From QQVM01 sp035341855 (GTDB lineage Bacteria > Bacteroidota > Bacteroidia > AKYH767-A > 2013-40CM-41-45), in assembly GCA_035341855.1 (NCBI GenBank), contig DAOQWA010000001.1, forward strand, positions 1 through 64,000: a DNA stretch of 64,000 bases, in the 5' to 3' direction. Under the pieces are notes generated by a model. That model saw only the letters and a program-made list of their open reading frames with translations, was not told where the DNA came from and made no database searches. Below are positions 44,102 through 51,628 of the stretch, piece by piece (positions within the stretch are counted from its first letter, which is position 1; each line of letters opens with the position of its first letter). Both the position numbers and the translations under genes were made by a program.

Positions 44102-44452
44102 TTGAAAAACTTAATTCTTGTCATTGCATTGCTTTTCAGTTTCTCCGGAGTTGCATTAGCACAGGCAGATCAAAAGAAAACCGCTGCCGATAAAGCTCCA
44201 ATCGAGAGGCCTAGACTAGAATCTAAATCAGACACTATTGCTGACCTGAAAATGGAGTTAAAAGATAATAAATGCAGCGAAGCTTTTCAGTCAACCGGTC
44301 ATAGTATAATGATTCATGGTGAGAAAGGACACAAATGCAATACTGAATGCAAAATGGTAAAGACCAATAAAAAAAGAATGGAACCGAAAGATCATACCTG
44401 CATTGAAGCATGCAAAACTACAGGCTATTGCCTGCAAAAAGATATAGACTAA
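44102..44452 (+). CDS. Secreted Cys/His-rich small protein
   Basis: A 116-residue protein starting at TTG (44102) with a convincing signal peptide ending ALAQ. The mature part has repeated metal-site-like units: KCSEAFQSTGHSIMIHGEKGHKCNTECKM and DHTCIEACKTTGYC share an (H)xC-x3-C / TGH-like pattern. With six cysteines and several histidines in about 60 residues, it could bind copper or another soft metal. I do not recognise a named family. It lies about 130 bases upstream of the MbnP-like gene, separated by a weak hairpin (TACAGG/CCTGTA), and probably belongs to the same locus. Confidence 0.7.
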   Translation: MKNLILVIALLFSFSGVALAQADQKKTAADKAPIERPRLESKSDTIADLKMELKDNKCSEAFQSTGHSIMIHGEKGHKCNTECKMVKTNKKRMEPKDHTCIEACKTTGYCLQKDID

Positions 44453-44580
44453 GATTAAGGATATTAATTTTACAGGATTTCCACCTGTAGATACACAATC
44501 AGAAAAATATTATCAAAATAAATTTCCCTTGAATTAATCATGGCAATTTTCTATCACAAAAATCTTCTAAGAAAGAAAAA

Positions 44581-45264
44581 ATGAAAATTGGAGCTCTAAC
44601 ATTCTTTTTTAGCCTTTTAATAAAATTTACATTTAGTCTTGAAAACAACTTGATGATCAAGCCGGTGTTTGGAACTGACCAACTTCTTCAGCTTGATACC
44701 CCTTATATGTCAACCAACAAAAACGACCTCAAATTTAAAACACTAAAATTTTATTTGTCGGATATTCAATTCTCGTACCATGACGAAATAGTTTATTCCG
44801 ATCCAAATCGTTTTCATTTGATTGATGCGGGAGATGAGAGCACACTTTTAATTCCCTTATCAATTCGTAAAGATGCTCTATACACAACGCTTTCCTTCAC
44901 ACTTGGAATTGATAGCCTAACAAGTGTTTCAGGCGTTTACAGCGGCGACCTTGATCCGATGCATGGAATGTACTGGACATGGCAAAGTGGCTATATAAAT
45001 TTTAAACTAGAGGGCAACTGTAGTAACTGTCAACCTGAAGGTAAAGATTTTGAGTTTCATCTTGGAGGTTATCAAAGTCCATTTAATGCTATGCAGAAAG
45101 TTTCACTCGAAACCAATGGAGGACAAATTCATGAAATTAGTCTTGACCTCCGCAGCTTCATGGAAGAAGTTGACCTCTCCAGGCGAAATCATATAATGTC
45201 ACCCTGTTCAGAAGCCGTTCTTCTGTCAAAACTTCTGGCCAAATGTTTTCTTGTTAGATATTGA
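44581..45264 (+). CDS. MbnP-like copper-binding protein
   Basis: A 227-residue exported protein matching the MbnP family: IKPVFGTDQLLQLDT near the mature N-terminus, FKTLKFYLSDIQF, FHLIDAGDESTLLIPL and MHGMYWTWQSGYINFKLEG. In studied methanotroph MbnP, a tryptophan is oxidised to kynurenine by the partner MbnH and this creates a copper site. Trp132 and Trp134 in YWTWQSG, His128 and His160 are the visible candidates for modification and metal binding. A CSNC pair (Cys147, Cys150) is an extra. A signal peptide spans about residues 1-20. The stop overlaps the start of the MbnH-like gene (TTGA), so the two are translationally coupled. Confidence 0.82.
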   Translation: MKIGALTFFFSLLIKFTFSLENNLMIKPVFGTDQLLQLDTPYMSTNKNDLKFKTLKFYLSDIQFSYHDEIVYSDPNRFHLIDAGDESTLLIPLSIRKDALYTTLSFTLGIDSLTSVSGVYSGDLDPMHGMYWTWQSGYINFKLEGNCSNCQPEGKDFEFHLGGYQSPFNAMQKVSLETNGGQIHEISLDLRSFMEEVDLSRRNHIMSPCSEAVLLSKLLAKCFLVRY

Positions 45265-46295
45265 AATATATACTCAGCATAGCTTTTATCCTTACTCTCT
45301 GCGCCTTCAATGCAGGAAAAGATCTTTTTTACATACCTGAGAACTGGCCAATACCAAATTACGATTTCAATAAAAATGAATTGACAGAAGAGAAAATTCT
45401 ATTAGGAAGAGCACTATTCTATGAGCCGAAATTATCTGCCAACAACAGTATATCCTGTGAAAGCTGCCATTCACCCTTTTCAGCATTCACCCATATTGAC
45501 CACTCACTGAGTCATGGTATCCATGATAGCATTGGAAACAGAAACTCCCCGGCACTTATGAATCTGGCATGGCAAAATTTATTCATGTGGGATGGCGCAG
45601 TAAACAATTTAGACGTACAGGCATTGGCACCAATCTCCCATCCTGCTGAAATGGGAAGCACCATTAATGAAGTAGTTTCTAAATTATCCGAAAGTGGTAT
45701 TTATCCGGCATTGTATTTTAAAGCGTTTAATGACAGCCTAATCACGACAGAACGCACATTAAAGGCACTATCTGCATTTTTAGTCAGTCTCATAAGTGCC
45801 AATTCAAAATATGATCGTGTAAAAAGTGGCGATGAAGTATTTACTCCGCAAGAAGAAAACGGCTACAAGCTTTTTCTGGAAAATTGCAGCTCTTGCCATT
45901 CAGAGCCTCTGTTTACAACAAACAACTTTGCAAATAACGGTTTAAGCACGGACAGTATGCTTCAAGATACCGGAAGAATGAAAATAACGCAAAACCCTGA
46001 CGATTCACTAAAATTTAAAATTCCTACCTTGAGAAATATTGAATATTCATTTCCGTATATGCATGATGGACGATTTAAAAAATTAAGAGAGGTCATTAAT
46101 CATTATACTAACTCTGTTGTTCCATCCAAAACCCTTGCACCTGAACTAAAGAAACCAATAATACTCAGTTCCAATGAAAAAACTGATTTGATAAGTTTTC
46201 TCATGACACTTTCTGACAAAGAATTCGTATTTAACCCAAAACAGCAATATCCAAAAGAATTATTTTTGCCATCCGGTGATAGAATTAATAAATAA
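45261..46295 (+). CDS. MbnH-like dihaem cytochrome c peroxidase
   Basis: A 344-residue periplasmic dihaem protein of the cytochrome c peroxidase/MauG/MbnH group. Haem motifs are CESCH (Cys66, Cys69, His70) and CSSCH (Cys209, Cys212, His213). Other landmarks are RNSPALMNLAWQNLFMWDG, SHPAEMG, and FKIPTLRNIEYSFPYMHDGRF, which match MbnH-type enzymes that oxidise a protein tryptophan. It starts at TTG overlapping the MbnP-like stop by 4 bases. A signal peptide spans about residues 1-18. Ordinary peroxide-detoxifying CcpA is the alternative, but the coupling to an MbnP-like gene argues for post-translational oxidation of that partner. Confidence 0.87.
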   Translation: MKYILSIAFILTLCAFNAGKDLFYIPENWPIPNYDFNKNELTEEKILLGRALFYEPKLSANNSISCESCHSPFSAFTHIDHSLSHGIHDSIGNRNSPALMNLAWQNLFMWDGAVNNLDVQALAPISHPAEMGSTINEVVSKLSESGIYPALYFKAFNDSLITTERTLKALSAFLVSLISANSKYDRVKSGDEVFTPQEENGYKLFLENCSSCHSEPLFTTNNFANNGLSTDSMLQDTGRMKITQNPDDSLKFKIPTLRNIEYSFPYMHDGRFKKLREVINHYTNSVVPSKTLAPELKKPIILSSNEKTDLISFLMTLSDKEFVFNPKQQYPKELFLPSGDRINK

Positions 46296-46334
46296 ATAGA
46301 ATCGTCTAATAAATTTCTAACCTATATTACACTC

Positions 46335-47714
46335 ATGAAAAAATATCTTCTAGCAAACGTTATGTTTCTGGCCTTTTATGTAACGGCAGCGCAAACGAAT
46401 CCGGCCATACTATCCTGGTTACAAAACACCACAGTTACTGCCCGACATTACGTAGCCGGAAATTCAACTCCAATAAATGACGCAGATCTTGTGAATGTAC
46501 AAATGGTGCAGTACTCCGCTGATTTCGTTTATGTATCAACAACAGGCTTACCTTCCTATGTAACAGGTCCATTTTTAGATGGCAACCCGTCCCTTGCAAC
46601 CAATCAGAATGCAATCTTTAAAATTCCATTAAATCCGGTTCAGAATACCGGAACCACCACCGGAACGAATCCCGGGAACATAGGTGTTTTTGTGAATGGT
46701 GTTGCCTTGTTCGATTACAGAGATGGTGTTGCATGGAATTCAAACACCAATTCATTATGCGGCGGACCCGGAAACCCACCTTGTCCGGGCGGCATGGGAA
46801 CAACGCAAGCCTGGAACAGAGATGCCATTGTTGCAGAACGCGGCGGCTTTGATTGCTCAAAAGCACATCCTGCAAATGGAAATTATCATCATCACCAAAA
46901 CCCGAGTGCTTTCAACCTTGACCTGAATGTGATCTCAACAATTTGCAATTTGTATAATGCTGAAGGCCTCTATGTGATAGACAGCACAACTCACTCACCT
47001 TTACTTGGCTTTGCTTATGATGGATTTCCAATCTATGGCGCTTACGCATTTCAAAATGCTGACGGAACAGGTGCTATCGTGCGAATGAAATCCAGTTATG
47101 CATTAAGATCCATAACCACCAGAACAACCAGCCCAACGGGAGCCGGTGTTGCTGCCGGTCCGGTAGTTAGCAGTACTTATCCATTAGGTTATTTCCGTGA
47201 AGACTATGAATACATTCCTACATCCCTAAGCACACCGGACTTTTTGGATGAGCATAATGGAAGATTTTGTATTACTCCGGAGTACCCGGCAGGAACATAT
47301 TGCTACTTCGCAACTGTTGACGAGAATTGGAATTCTGCCTACCCTTATGTAGTGGGACCTACATTTTATGGTGTTGTTGCCGCTTCGAAAGTCACAAGTA
47401 TTTCGGAACCTGTTACTACATATATTCCTTCAACAACCGGACTTAGTAAAACAGAATTGGAAAATTTAAAGATCAACATCTTTCCAAGTTCATCAAGCGA
47501 GCTGTTGGTTCTTCAACTTGCTAATATCAATAAAGTGAATTTGGAGATTAGCTTATATGACATTTCCGGCAGGCTTGTAGATAAAACAACTCTGTATGCA
47601 GGAAGTACAATTGCATATTTTGATACAAAAAGCTTATATGACGGAATTTATTTAGTACAGATTGCAAGTAAAGAACATATACTGACAAAAAAAGTGTTTG
47701 TATCTAAAGAGTAA
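46335..47714 (+). CDS. YHYH-domain protein with T9SS tail
   Basis: A 459-residue exported protein with signal peptide (MKKYLLANVMFLAFYVTAAQ). Residues about 85-345 are the YHYH domain: KIPLNP, GVFVNGVALFDYRDG, the metal-site-like NGNYHHHQNP (Tyr184 to His187; the usual YHYH reads YHHH here) and GFAYDGFPIYGAYAF. The last 80 residues form a T9SS type A tail, but its first motif is IFPSSSSE rather than YPNP (then LYDISGRLVDK and GIYLVQI). Position 39 bases after the MbnH-like gene suggests co-transcription, so I infer a surface partner of the copper locus. A double hairpin terminator follows. Confidence 0.85.
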   Translation: MKKYLLANVMFLAFYVTAAQTNPAILSWLQNTTVTARHYVAGNSTPINDADLVNVQMVQYSADFVYVSTTGLPSYVTGPFLDGNPSLATNQNAIFKIPLNPVQNTGTTTGTNPGNIGVFVNGVALFDYRDGVAWNSNTNSLCGGPGNPPCPGGMGTTQAWNRDAIVAERGGFDCSKAHPANGNYHHHQNPSAFNLDLNVISTICNLYNAEGLYVIDSTTHSPLLGFAYDGFPIYGAYAFQNADGTGAIVRMKSSYALRSITTRTTSPTGAGVAAGPVVSSTYPLGYFREDYEYIPTSLSTPDFLDEHNGRFCITPEYPAGTYCYFATVDENWNSAYPYVVGPTFYGVVAASKVTSISEPVTTYIPSTTGLSKTELENLKINIFPSSSSELLVLQLANINKVNLEISLYDISGRLVDKTTLYAGSTIAYFDTKSLYDGIYLVQIASKEHILTKKVFVSKE

Positions 47715-47730
47715 ATATTGAACCCATTTC

Positions 47731-47789
47731 ATCTCTTCAATTGAAGAGATAGGGCAGCATGATCTTTTAGGCATGCTGCCTTATATTTT
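47731..47789 (+). terminator. Tandem hairpins terminating the copper locus
   Basis: A perfect 20-base palindrome (47731-47750, arms ATCTCTTC and GAAGAGAT) is followed by a stronger 9-bp stem GGCAGCATG (47753-47761) with CATGCTGCC (47772-47780) and then TTATATTTT. The second hairpin is a good rho-independent terminator; the first may act on the opposite strand or assist. Confidence 0.75.
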
Positions 47790-48094
47790 GGCAATGCAAG
47801 AATCATAAGACACGGTCTGCCTGAAATTTAATTGTCCATTATCAATATTTGGGTTTCTGATGTTCAAGGAAATATTACATTCGCTTCAGCTAAAGGTATT
47901 ACTTACATGACAATTTCTGATACTTCTTTAGATTTTAATTTTTCATCAAATTATTTCTACTAATCCAAGCTAATAGCACAAAAACCATTGGGAATCAAAT
48001 TAAATCTATTATTCTTTGAATTAATTATTCCCTAATGCAAACTTTTACAATCTTTGCAGGAAATACTAACTATAAAGACTTTACCTAAACCGAT
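47790..48094. other. Intergenic stretch with a short open frame
   Basis: No gene is supported here. A 43-codon plus-strand frame from TTG 47832 to TAA 47963 encodes IWVSDVQGNITFASAKG and similar, which reads like protein (beta-strand, Asn/Ser turns) and could be the remnant of a larger surface protein. The rest is AT-rich and unstructured. I could not find a promoter matching the Bacteroidota consensus before 48095. Confidence 0.3.
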
Positions 48095-48565
48095 ATGATG
48101 AAAATTATCAACTGCTTCCTAATCTTGTCCATTATACTTGTTACTAGTTGTAATCAATCTTCAAGTAGCAAAGATGATCACGGTGCAACATCTGAAGAAA
48201 GCTCAAACATTGAATCAACACCTGAAAGTATTCTACTCAATGACGGTAAAAAATGGGTCGTAGATGCGCCAATGATGGTTGCAATTAGGAATATGGAAAA
48301 GGCCGTTCAAAATTTTTCCTCGTCAAATCCTGAAACAATGATGGACGACTACAAGAAGCTTTCAAATATGCTTGCAGAAAATGTTGAATATCTGACTTCA
48401 AATTGCACTATGACCGGACAATCACACGATGAACTGCACAAGTGGCTTGTTCCGTATATCGCATTGACCGAACAAATGGCAGCAGCCAAAACACCCGATG
48501 AAGCGGCGACTGTTTTAAATGATCTTCTGACATCGATTTCAGAATTCAATACGTTTTTTGAATGA
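48095..48565 (+). CDS. Small periplasmic lipoprotein, unknown function
   Basis: A 156-residue protein with a lipoprotein signal (MMKIINCFLILSIILVTSC, Cys19). After a Ser-rich linker there is the segment LLNDGKKWVVDAPM and a predicted helical bundle containing SNCTMTGQSHDELHKWLVPY, a conserved-looking Cys/His block that recurs in small Bacteroidota lipoproteins of unknown function. The CTMTG...HDELH spacing could bind a metal ion or haem. It follows the copper locus but is separated by a terminator. Confidence 0.7.
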   Translation: MMKIINCFLILSIILVTSCNQSSSSKDDHGATSEESSNIESTPESILLNDGKKWVVDAPMMVAIRNMEKAVQNFSSSNPETMMDDYKKLSNMLAENVEYLTSNCTMTGQSHDELHKWLVPYIALTEQMAAAKTPDEAATVLNDLLTSISEFNTFFE

Positions 48566-48659
48566 AATTTAAATCGAAATTTATATTAGATGATAAGGCC
48601 AGAATCACTATGTTTTCTTCATTTTCTGATACACTGTTTATAAAAACAGGCTCATAGAT

Positions 48660-48691
48660 TTTGAATTCGTGTTCTTTTTTAGTAAACTTTG
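48660..48691 (+). promoter_or_regulatory. Candidate promoter for the SnoaL-like gene
   Basis: TTTG (48660-48663), 20 bases, then AAACTTTG (48684-48691) match the -33/-7 pattern with one mismatch in the -7 box. It would give a leader of about 35 bases before the ATG at 48732. Confidence 0.45.
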
Positions 48692-48720
48692 TATTCAGTT
48701 TATTATCTAACAAATTAAAG

Positions 48721-48727
48721 AGGAGGT
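48721..48727 (+). promoter_or_regulatory. Full Shine-Dalgarno AGGAGGT, atypical for this genome
   Basis: AGGAGGT ends 4 bases before the ATG at 48732. Genes in this window otherwise lack such sites, as is usual in Bacteroidota, so this one stands out and may mean recent acquisition or special translational control. Confidence 0.75.
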
Positions 48728-48731
48728 CAGA

Positions 48732-49184
48732 ATGAACAATGCTGAATTAGTGAAACTAAATGATCAGGTCATTGAAGCCTGGAACGAACATGACACCGAA
48801 AAATTTCTTGCACTATGCGATGAGTCTATCGTATGGAGCATCAGCAAAGGGCCTGAGTCATTTAAAGGGAAAAGTCAGGTAAAAGAATATTTCAATGGAT
48901 GGAAGACAGCATTTCCTGATTTAAAACTAAAAGTCCGTAATCGGATCAGCAATGCAGATCAAATCTTTGTTGAATATGATTTTAGCGGCACACATAAGGG
49001 TAATTTACAAACTCGTGCTGAAATGCCGGAAATCAGTCCAACCAACAGGAAAATAAATTCCAGTGGCTGCTATACTGCGAAAATAAAAAATGGACGCATA
49101 GCTGAAGTAACCAATTATCCGGACAGACTGGGACTGTTAGAACAACTGGGGGTTTTAGAGGCCCTGCATCATGTGAGTCATTAG
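48732..49184 (+). CDS. SnoaL-like / NTF2-fold protein
   Basis: A 150-residue cytosolic protein of the SnoaL-like polyketide cyclase/NTF2 superfamily: VIEAWNEHDTEKFLALCDESIVWSI, FKGKSQVKEYFNGWKTAFPDLKLKV, FVEYDFSGTHKGNLQ and AKIKNGRIAEVTNYPD. The cone-shaped fold binds small hydrophobic ligands, or has isomerase/cyclase activity; the specific role is unknown. The start is firm because of the strong Shine-Dalgarno. A long stem terminator follows. It forms a single-gene unit. Confidence 0.85.
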   Translation: MNNAELVKLNDQVIEAWNEHDTEKFLALCDESIVWSISKGPESFKGKSQVKEYFNGWKTAFPDLKLKVRNRISNADQIFVEYDFSGTHKGNLQTRAEMPEISPTNRKINSSGCYTAKIKNGRIAEVTNYPDRLGLLEQLGVLEALHHVSH

Positions 49185-49212
49185 ATTCTAATATCTCATA
49201 TTTAAAACAATC

Positions 49213-49246
49213 AAAAACCTCCAATTAAATCACCTTGGAGGTTTTT
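49213..49246. terminator. Bidirectional-type terminator after the SnoaL-like gene
   Basis: A 12-bp perfect stem (AAAAACCTCCAA, 49213-49224, with TTGGAGGTTTTT, 49235-49246) with a 10-base loop. A and T runs flank the GC core on both sides, so it can work in either direction, though only the plus strand has a nearby gene. Confidence 0.88.
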
Positions 49247-49355
49247 GATAAAACACCCCTGCTAAATCATAATTTTAACGACTACACTTTAGGTGCATTT
49301 GTCGGAAGTGCGATAATTTTTCTTACTTTTCCTATTCAACTTTTAATCCTTTTCG

Positions 49356-51572
49356 ATGAAATCATTTAGAAAAACCCTTCAGTTGGCATTCGCCCTCCTA
49401 TTTCTTTTTACAGAAGCCAATTCACAAACTGTTTTTTTGGGAATGTCACGTGAAGGTGGTTCTGCAGGACTTGGCTGTATCTTTAAAACTGATGACCAGG
49501 GTACAAACCCTGCGATCATTTTTTCATTTACCGATTCACTGACCGGCATAAACCCGGAAGGAAGTCTTGTACAAGGAGCAAACAAAAAACTCTATGGCAC
49601 GACAAAATATGGTGGCCTGCATAACATGGGAACACTTTTTGAGTTTGACTACTTCTCTAATACTCACACAAAATTAGCTGACTTTGATAGTGTGAATACC
49701 GGATGCTATCCTAGTGGAAACTTGTTTTTCGTTTTCACACCTTACAAGCTTTATGGGATGAACGGAAATGGCGGAGTAAATAACCGGGGAGTAATATTTG
49801 AATACAATAGCTTCGATCAAAGCTTAAGAAGCCTTGTTGATCTGGATAGTACAGGAATTGGAGGAAATACTGAAAACGGCAGCGTTCAATTGAAATTCGA
49901 TGAAATAAATTATGATATATTTCTTCGGGGTGTCACTTCAAAAGGCGGAGCAAATGATCAAGGTACAATATTCAATTATGATTTTTTACGAGACACTCTT
50001 GTTCAAACTATGGGATTGCGGGCTGCAAACAGTTCAGCCACAGTTCGTGGTGGATTACTGGAAATTTCACCCGATTTATATCTTGGAATGAGTGCCACTG
50101 GTGGATTTTATGATGGTGGATACATTTACGAATACGACTTAGCTAATAATACCATTAATTATAAACTTGACTTTAATTCAACGTCAGGAACCGCGCCATT
50201 GGGAACACTAATAAAAGGGAACAATGGAAAATACTACGGTTTAACCTCAGCGGGAGGCACTACGTCATCAGGTACTTTGTTTGAATATGACCATAGTAGC
50301 AATTCTTTTAGCAATATTGTTGATTTTGGCTCTTTATCAGGCAATATTTCTAATCCACATGGAAGCCTGATGTTGGGGACAAACCAAAAACTTTACGGAC
50401 TCGGAACTTATGGAGCTGTGTGCGGATCAGTCCTGTTTGAATATGATTATACATCAAATCAACTGATAGAAAAATCTGATCTCTGCAGCTTAATCGGTGT
50501 TTCCTTACCGCTCTATACAAACCTGATCATGTTTGATGAGGATAGTACACAGTCTGTATGGCCGGGTGATTGTGACAGAGATTTGCGAGTTAACAATGCA
50601 GACTTTCTTTACATCGGTATTGCATACAACGAAAGCGGACCTGTACGAATTAATCCAACTATTAATTGGGATGGACAATATTCAGATCCGTGGACATATA
50701 CATATCTTTCATCAAACAACACACTGATAACCGCAAAGCATGCTGATTGCAATGGTGATGGAATTGTAGATTCTCTTGATGCTGAAGCCATTTATCTGAA
50801 CTATGAAAGAGTACATCCATTAAGATTAAAGCCTGATTTGTCAAGTACGTTTTCACACGATAACCTCTGCATAAAACCTACCAGAACTTTTGTTGCTCCC
50901 GGGGATTCGATAGACTTCGAAATACTTATGCCGGCAGGTCCACCTGCATACTTAGATTCCCTCTATGGCATTGCCTTTACTTTATCTATTGACCCCACTC
51001 TAGTAGACACAAATAGAATATCTCTTGATTATTCAAATTCCATTCTTGGAACCATAGGACAAAATTTGATTTCATTTGATAAAAGCAATTTTTCTTCGGG
51101 ACTTCTACATGTTGCCTTAGCAAGAACTGACAAGGTGAACCTGGCAAATGCAGGCGGTGTAATTGGTATACTTAAACTATACGCATCTACTGCTGTTTCA
51201 ACACCCGCAACCTTAACGGTATCTCCTACGGATATTTTGTGTATCCAAGCTAATAGTTACAAATATTTATTATACGAATGCGCTATACCGGCAACTATAG
51301 ATCCAACCATTGCAAGCTTGAGAAACGACCCAAAGCAAAACCAATTAGAAATATATCCGAATCCGGCTAGCGATCAGATTACAATTAAATCAGGTAATAG
51401 GAGTGTAAAGACAATTAAGCTCATTGATCAAAGGGGCAAAATAATACTATCAAAAGAAATGGATAGAAACATAACTCAATTGTTTGTTACCGACTTAGCT
51501 AGTGGCATTTACTTTTTGCAAATTAGTTCAGAGCAAACAATTTACAATTCAAAAATTAACATTCAACATTAA
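49356..51572 (+). CDS. GloVer-repeat secreted protein with dockerin-like segment and T9SS tail
   Basis: A 738-residue exported protein (signal peptide MKSFRKTLQLAFALLFLFTEANSQ). Residues about 25-385 contain tandem units of the TIGR03803/GloVer kind: GSLVQGANKKLYGTTKYGGLHNMGTLFEFDY and GTLIKGNNGKYYGLTSAGGTTSSGTLFEYDH are clear copies, with diverged ones between. Residues about 395-490 hold two EF-hand-like calcium loops (DCDRDLRVNNADFLY, DCNGDGIVDSLDAEAIY), as in dockerin modules. A cohesin-like or Ig-like region follows (DSIDFEILMPAG), then a T9SS type A tail (EIYPNPASDQI, KLIDQRGKIIL, GIYFLQI). Function unknown. It converges on the OmpA-family gene. Confidence 0.8.
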   Translation: MKSFRKTLQLAFALLFLFTEANSQTVFLGMSREGGSAGLGCIFKTDDQGTNPAIIFSFTDSLTGINPEGSLVQGANKKLYGTTKYGGLHNMGTLFEFDYFSNTHTKLADFDSVNTGCYPSGNLFFVFTPYKLYGMNGNGGVNNRGVIFEYNSFDQSLRSLVDLDSTGIGGNTENGSVQLKFDEINYDIFLRGVTSKGGANDQGTIFNYDFLRDTLVQTMGLRAANSSATVRGGLLEISPDLYLGMSATGGFYDGGYIYEYDLANNTINYKLDFNSTSGTAPLGTLIKGNNGKYYGLTSAGGTTSSGTLFEYDHSSNSFSNIVDFGSLSGNISNPHGSLMLGTNQKLYGLGTYGAVCGSVLFEYDYTSNQLIEKSDLCSLIGVSLPLYTNLIMFDEDSTQSVWPGDCDRDLRVNNADFLYIGIAYNESGPVRINPTINWDGQYSDPWTYTYLSSNNTLITAKHADCNGDGIVDSLDAEAIYLNYERVHPLRLKPDLSSTFSHDNLCIKPTRTFVAPGDSIDFEILMPAGPPAYLDSLYGIAFTLSIDPTLVDTNRISLDYSNSILGTIGQNLISFDKSNFSSGLLHVALARTDKVNLANAGGVIGILKLYASTAVSTPATLTVSPTDILCIQANSYKYLLYECAIPATIDPTIASLRNDPKQNQLEIYPNPASDQITIKSGNRSVKTIKLIDQRGKIILSKEMDRNITQLFVTDLASGIYFLQISSEQTIYNSKINIQH

Positions 51573-51628
51573 TCATCCCGTAGATGAATTTGTGGGGATT
51601 TTATTGTCAACGAAATTGTTAGGCTTCG

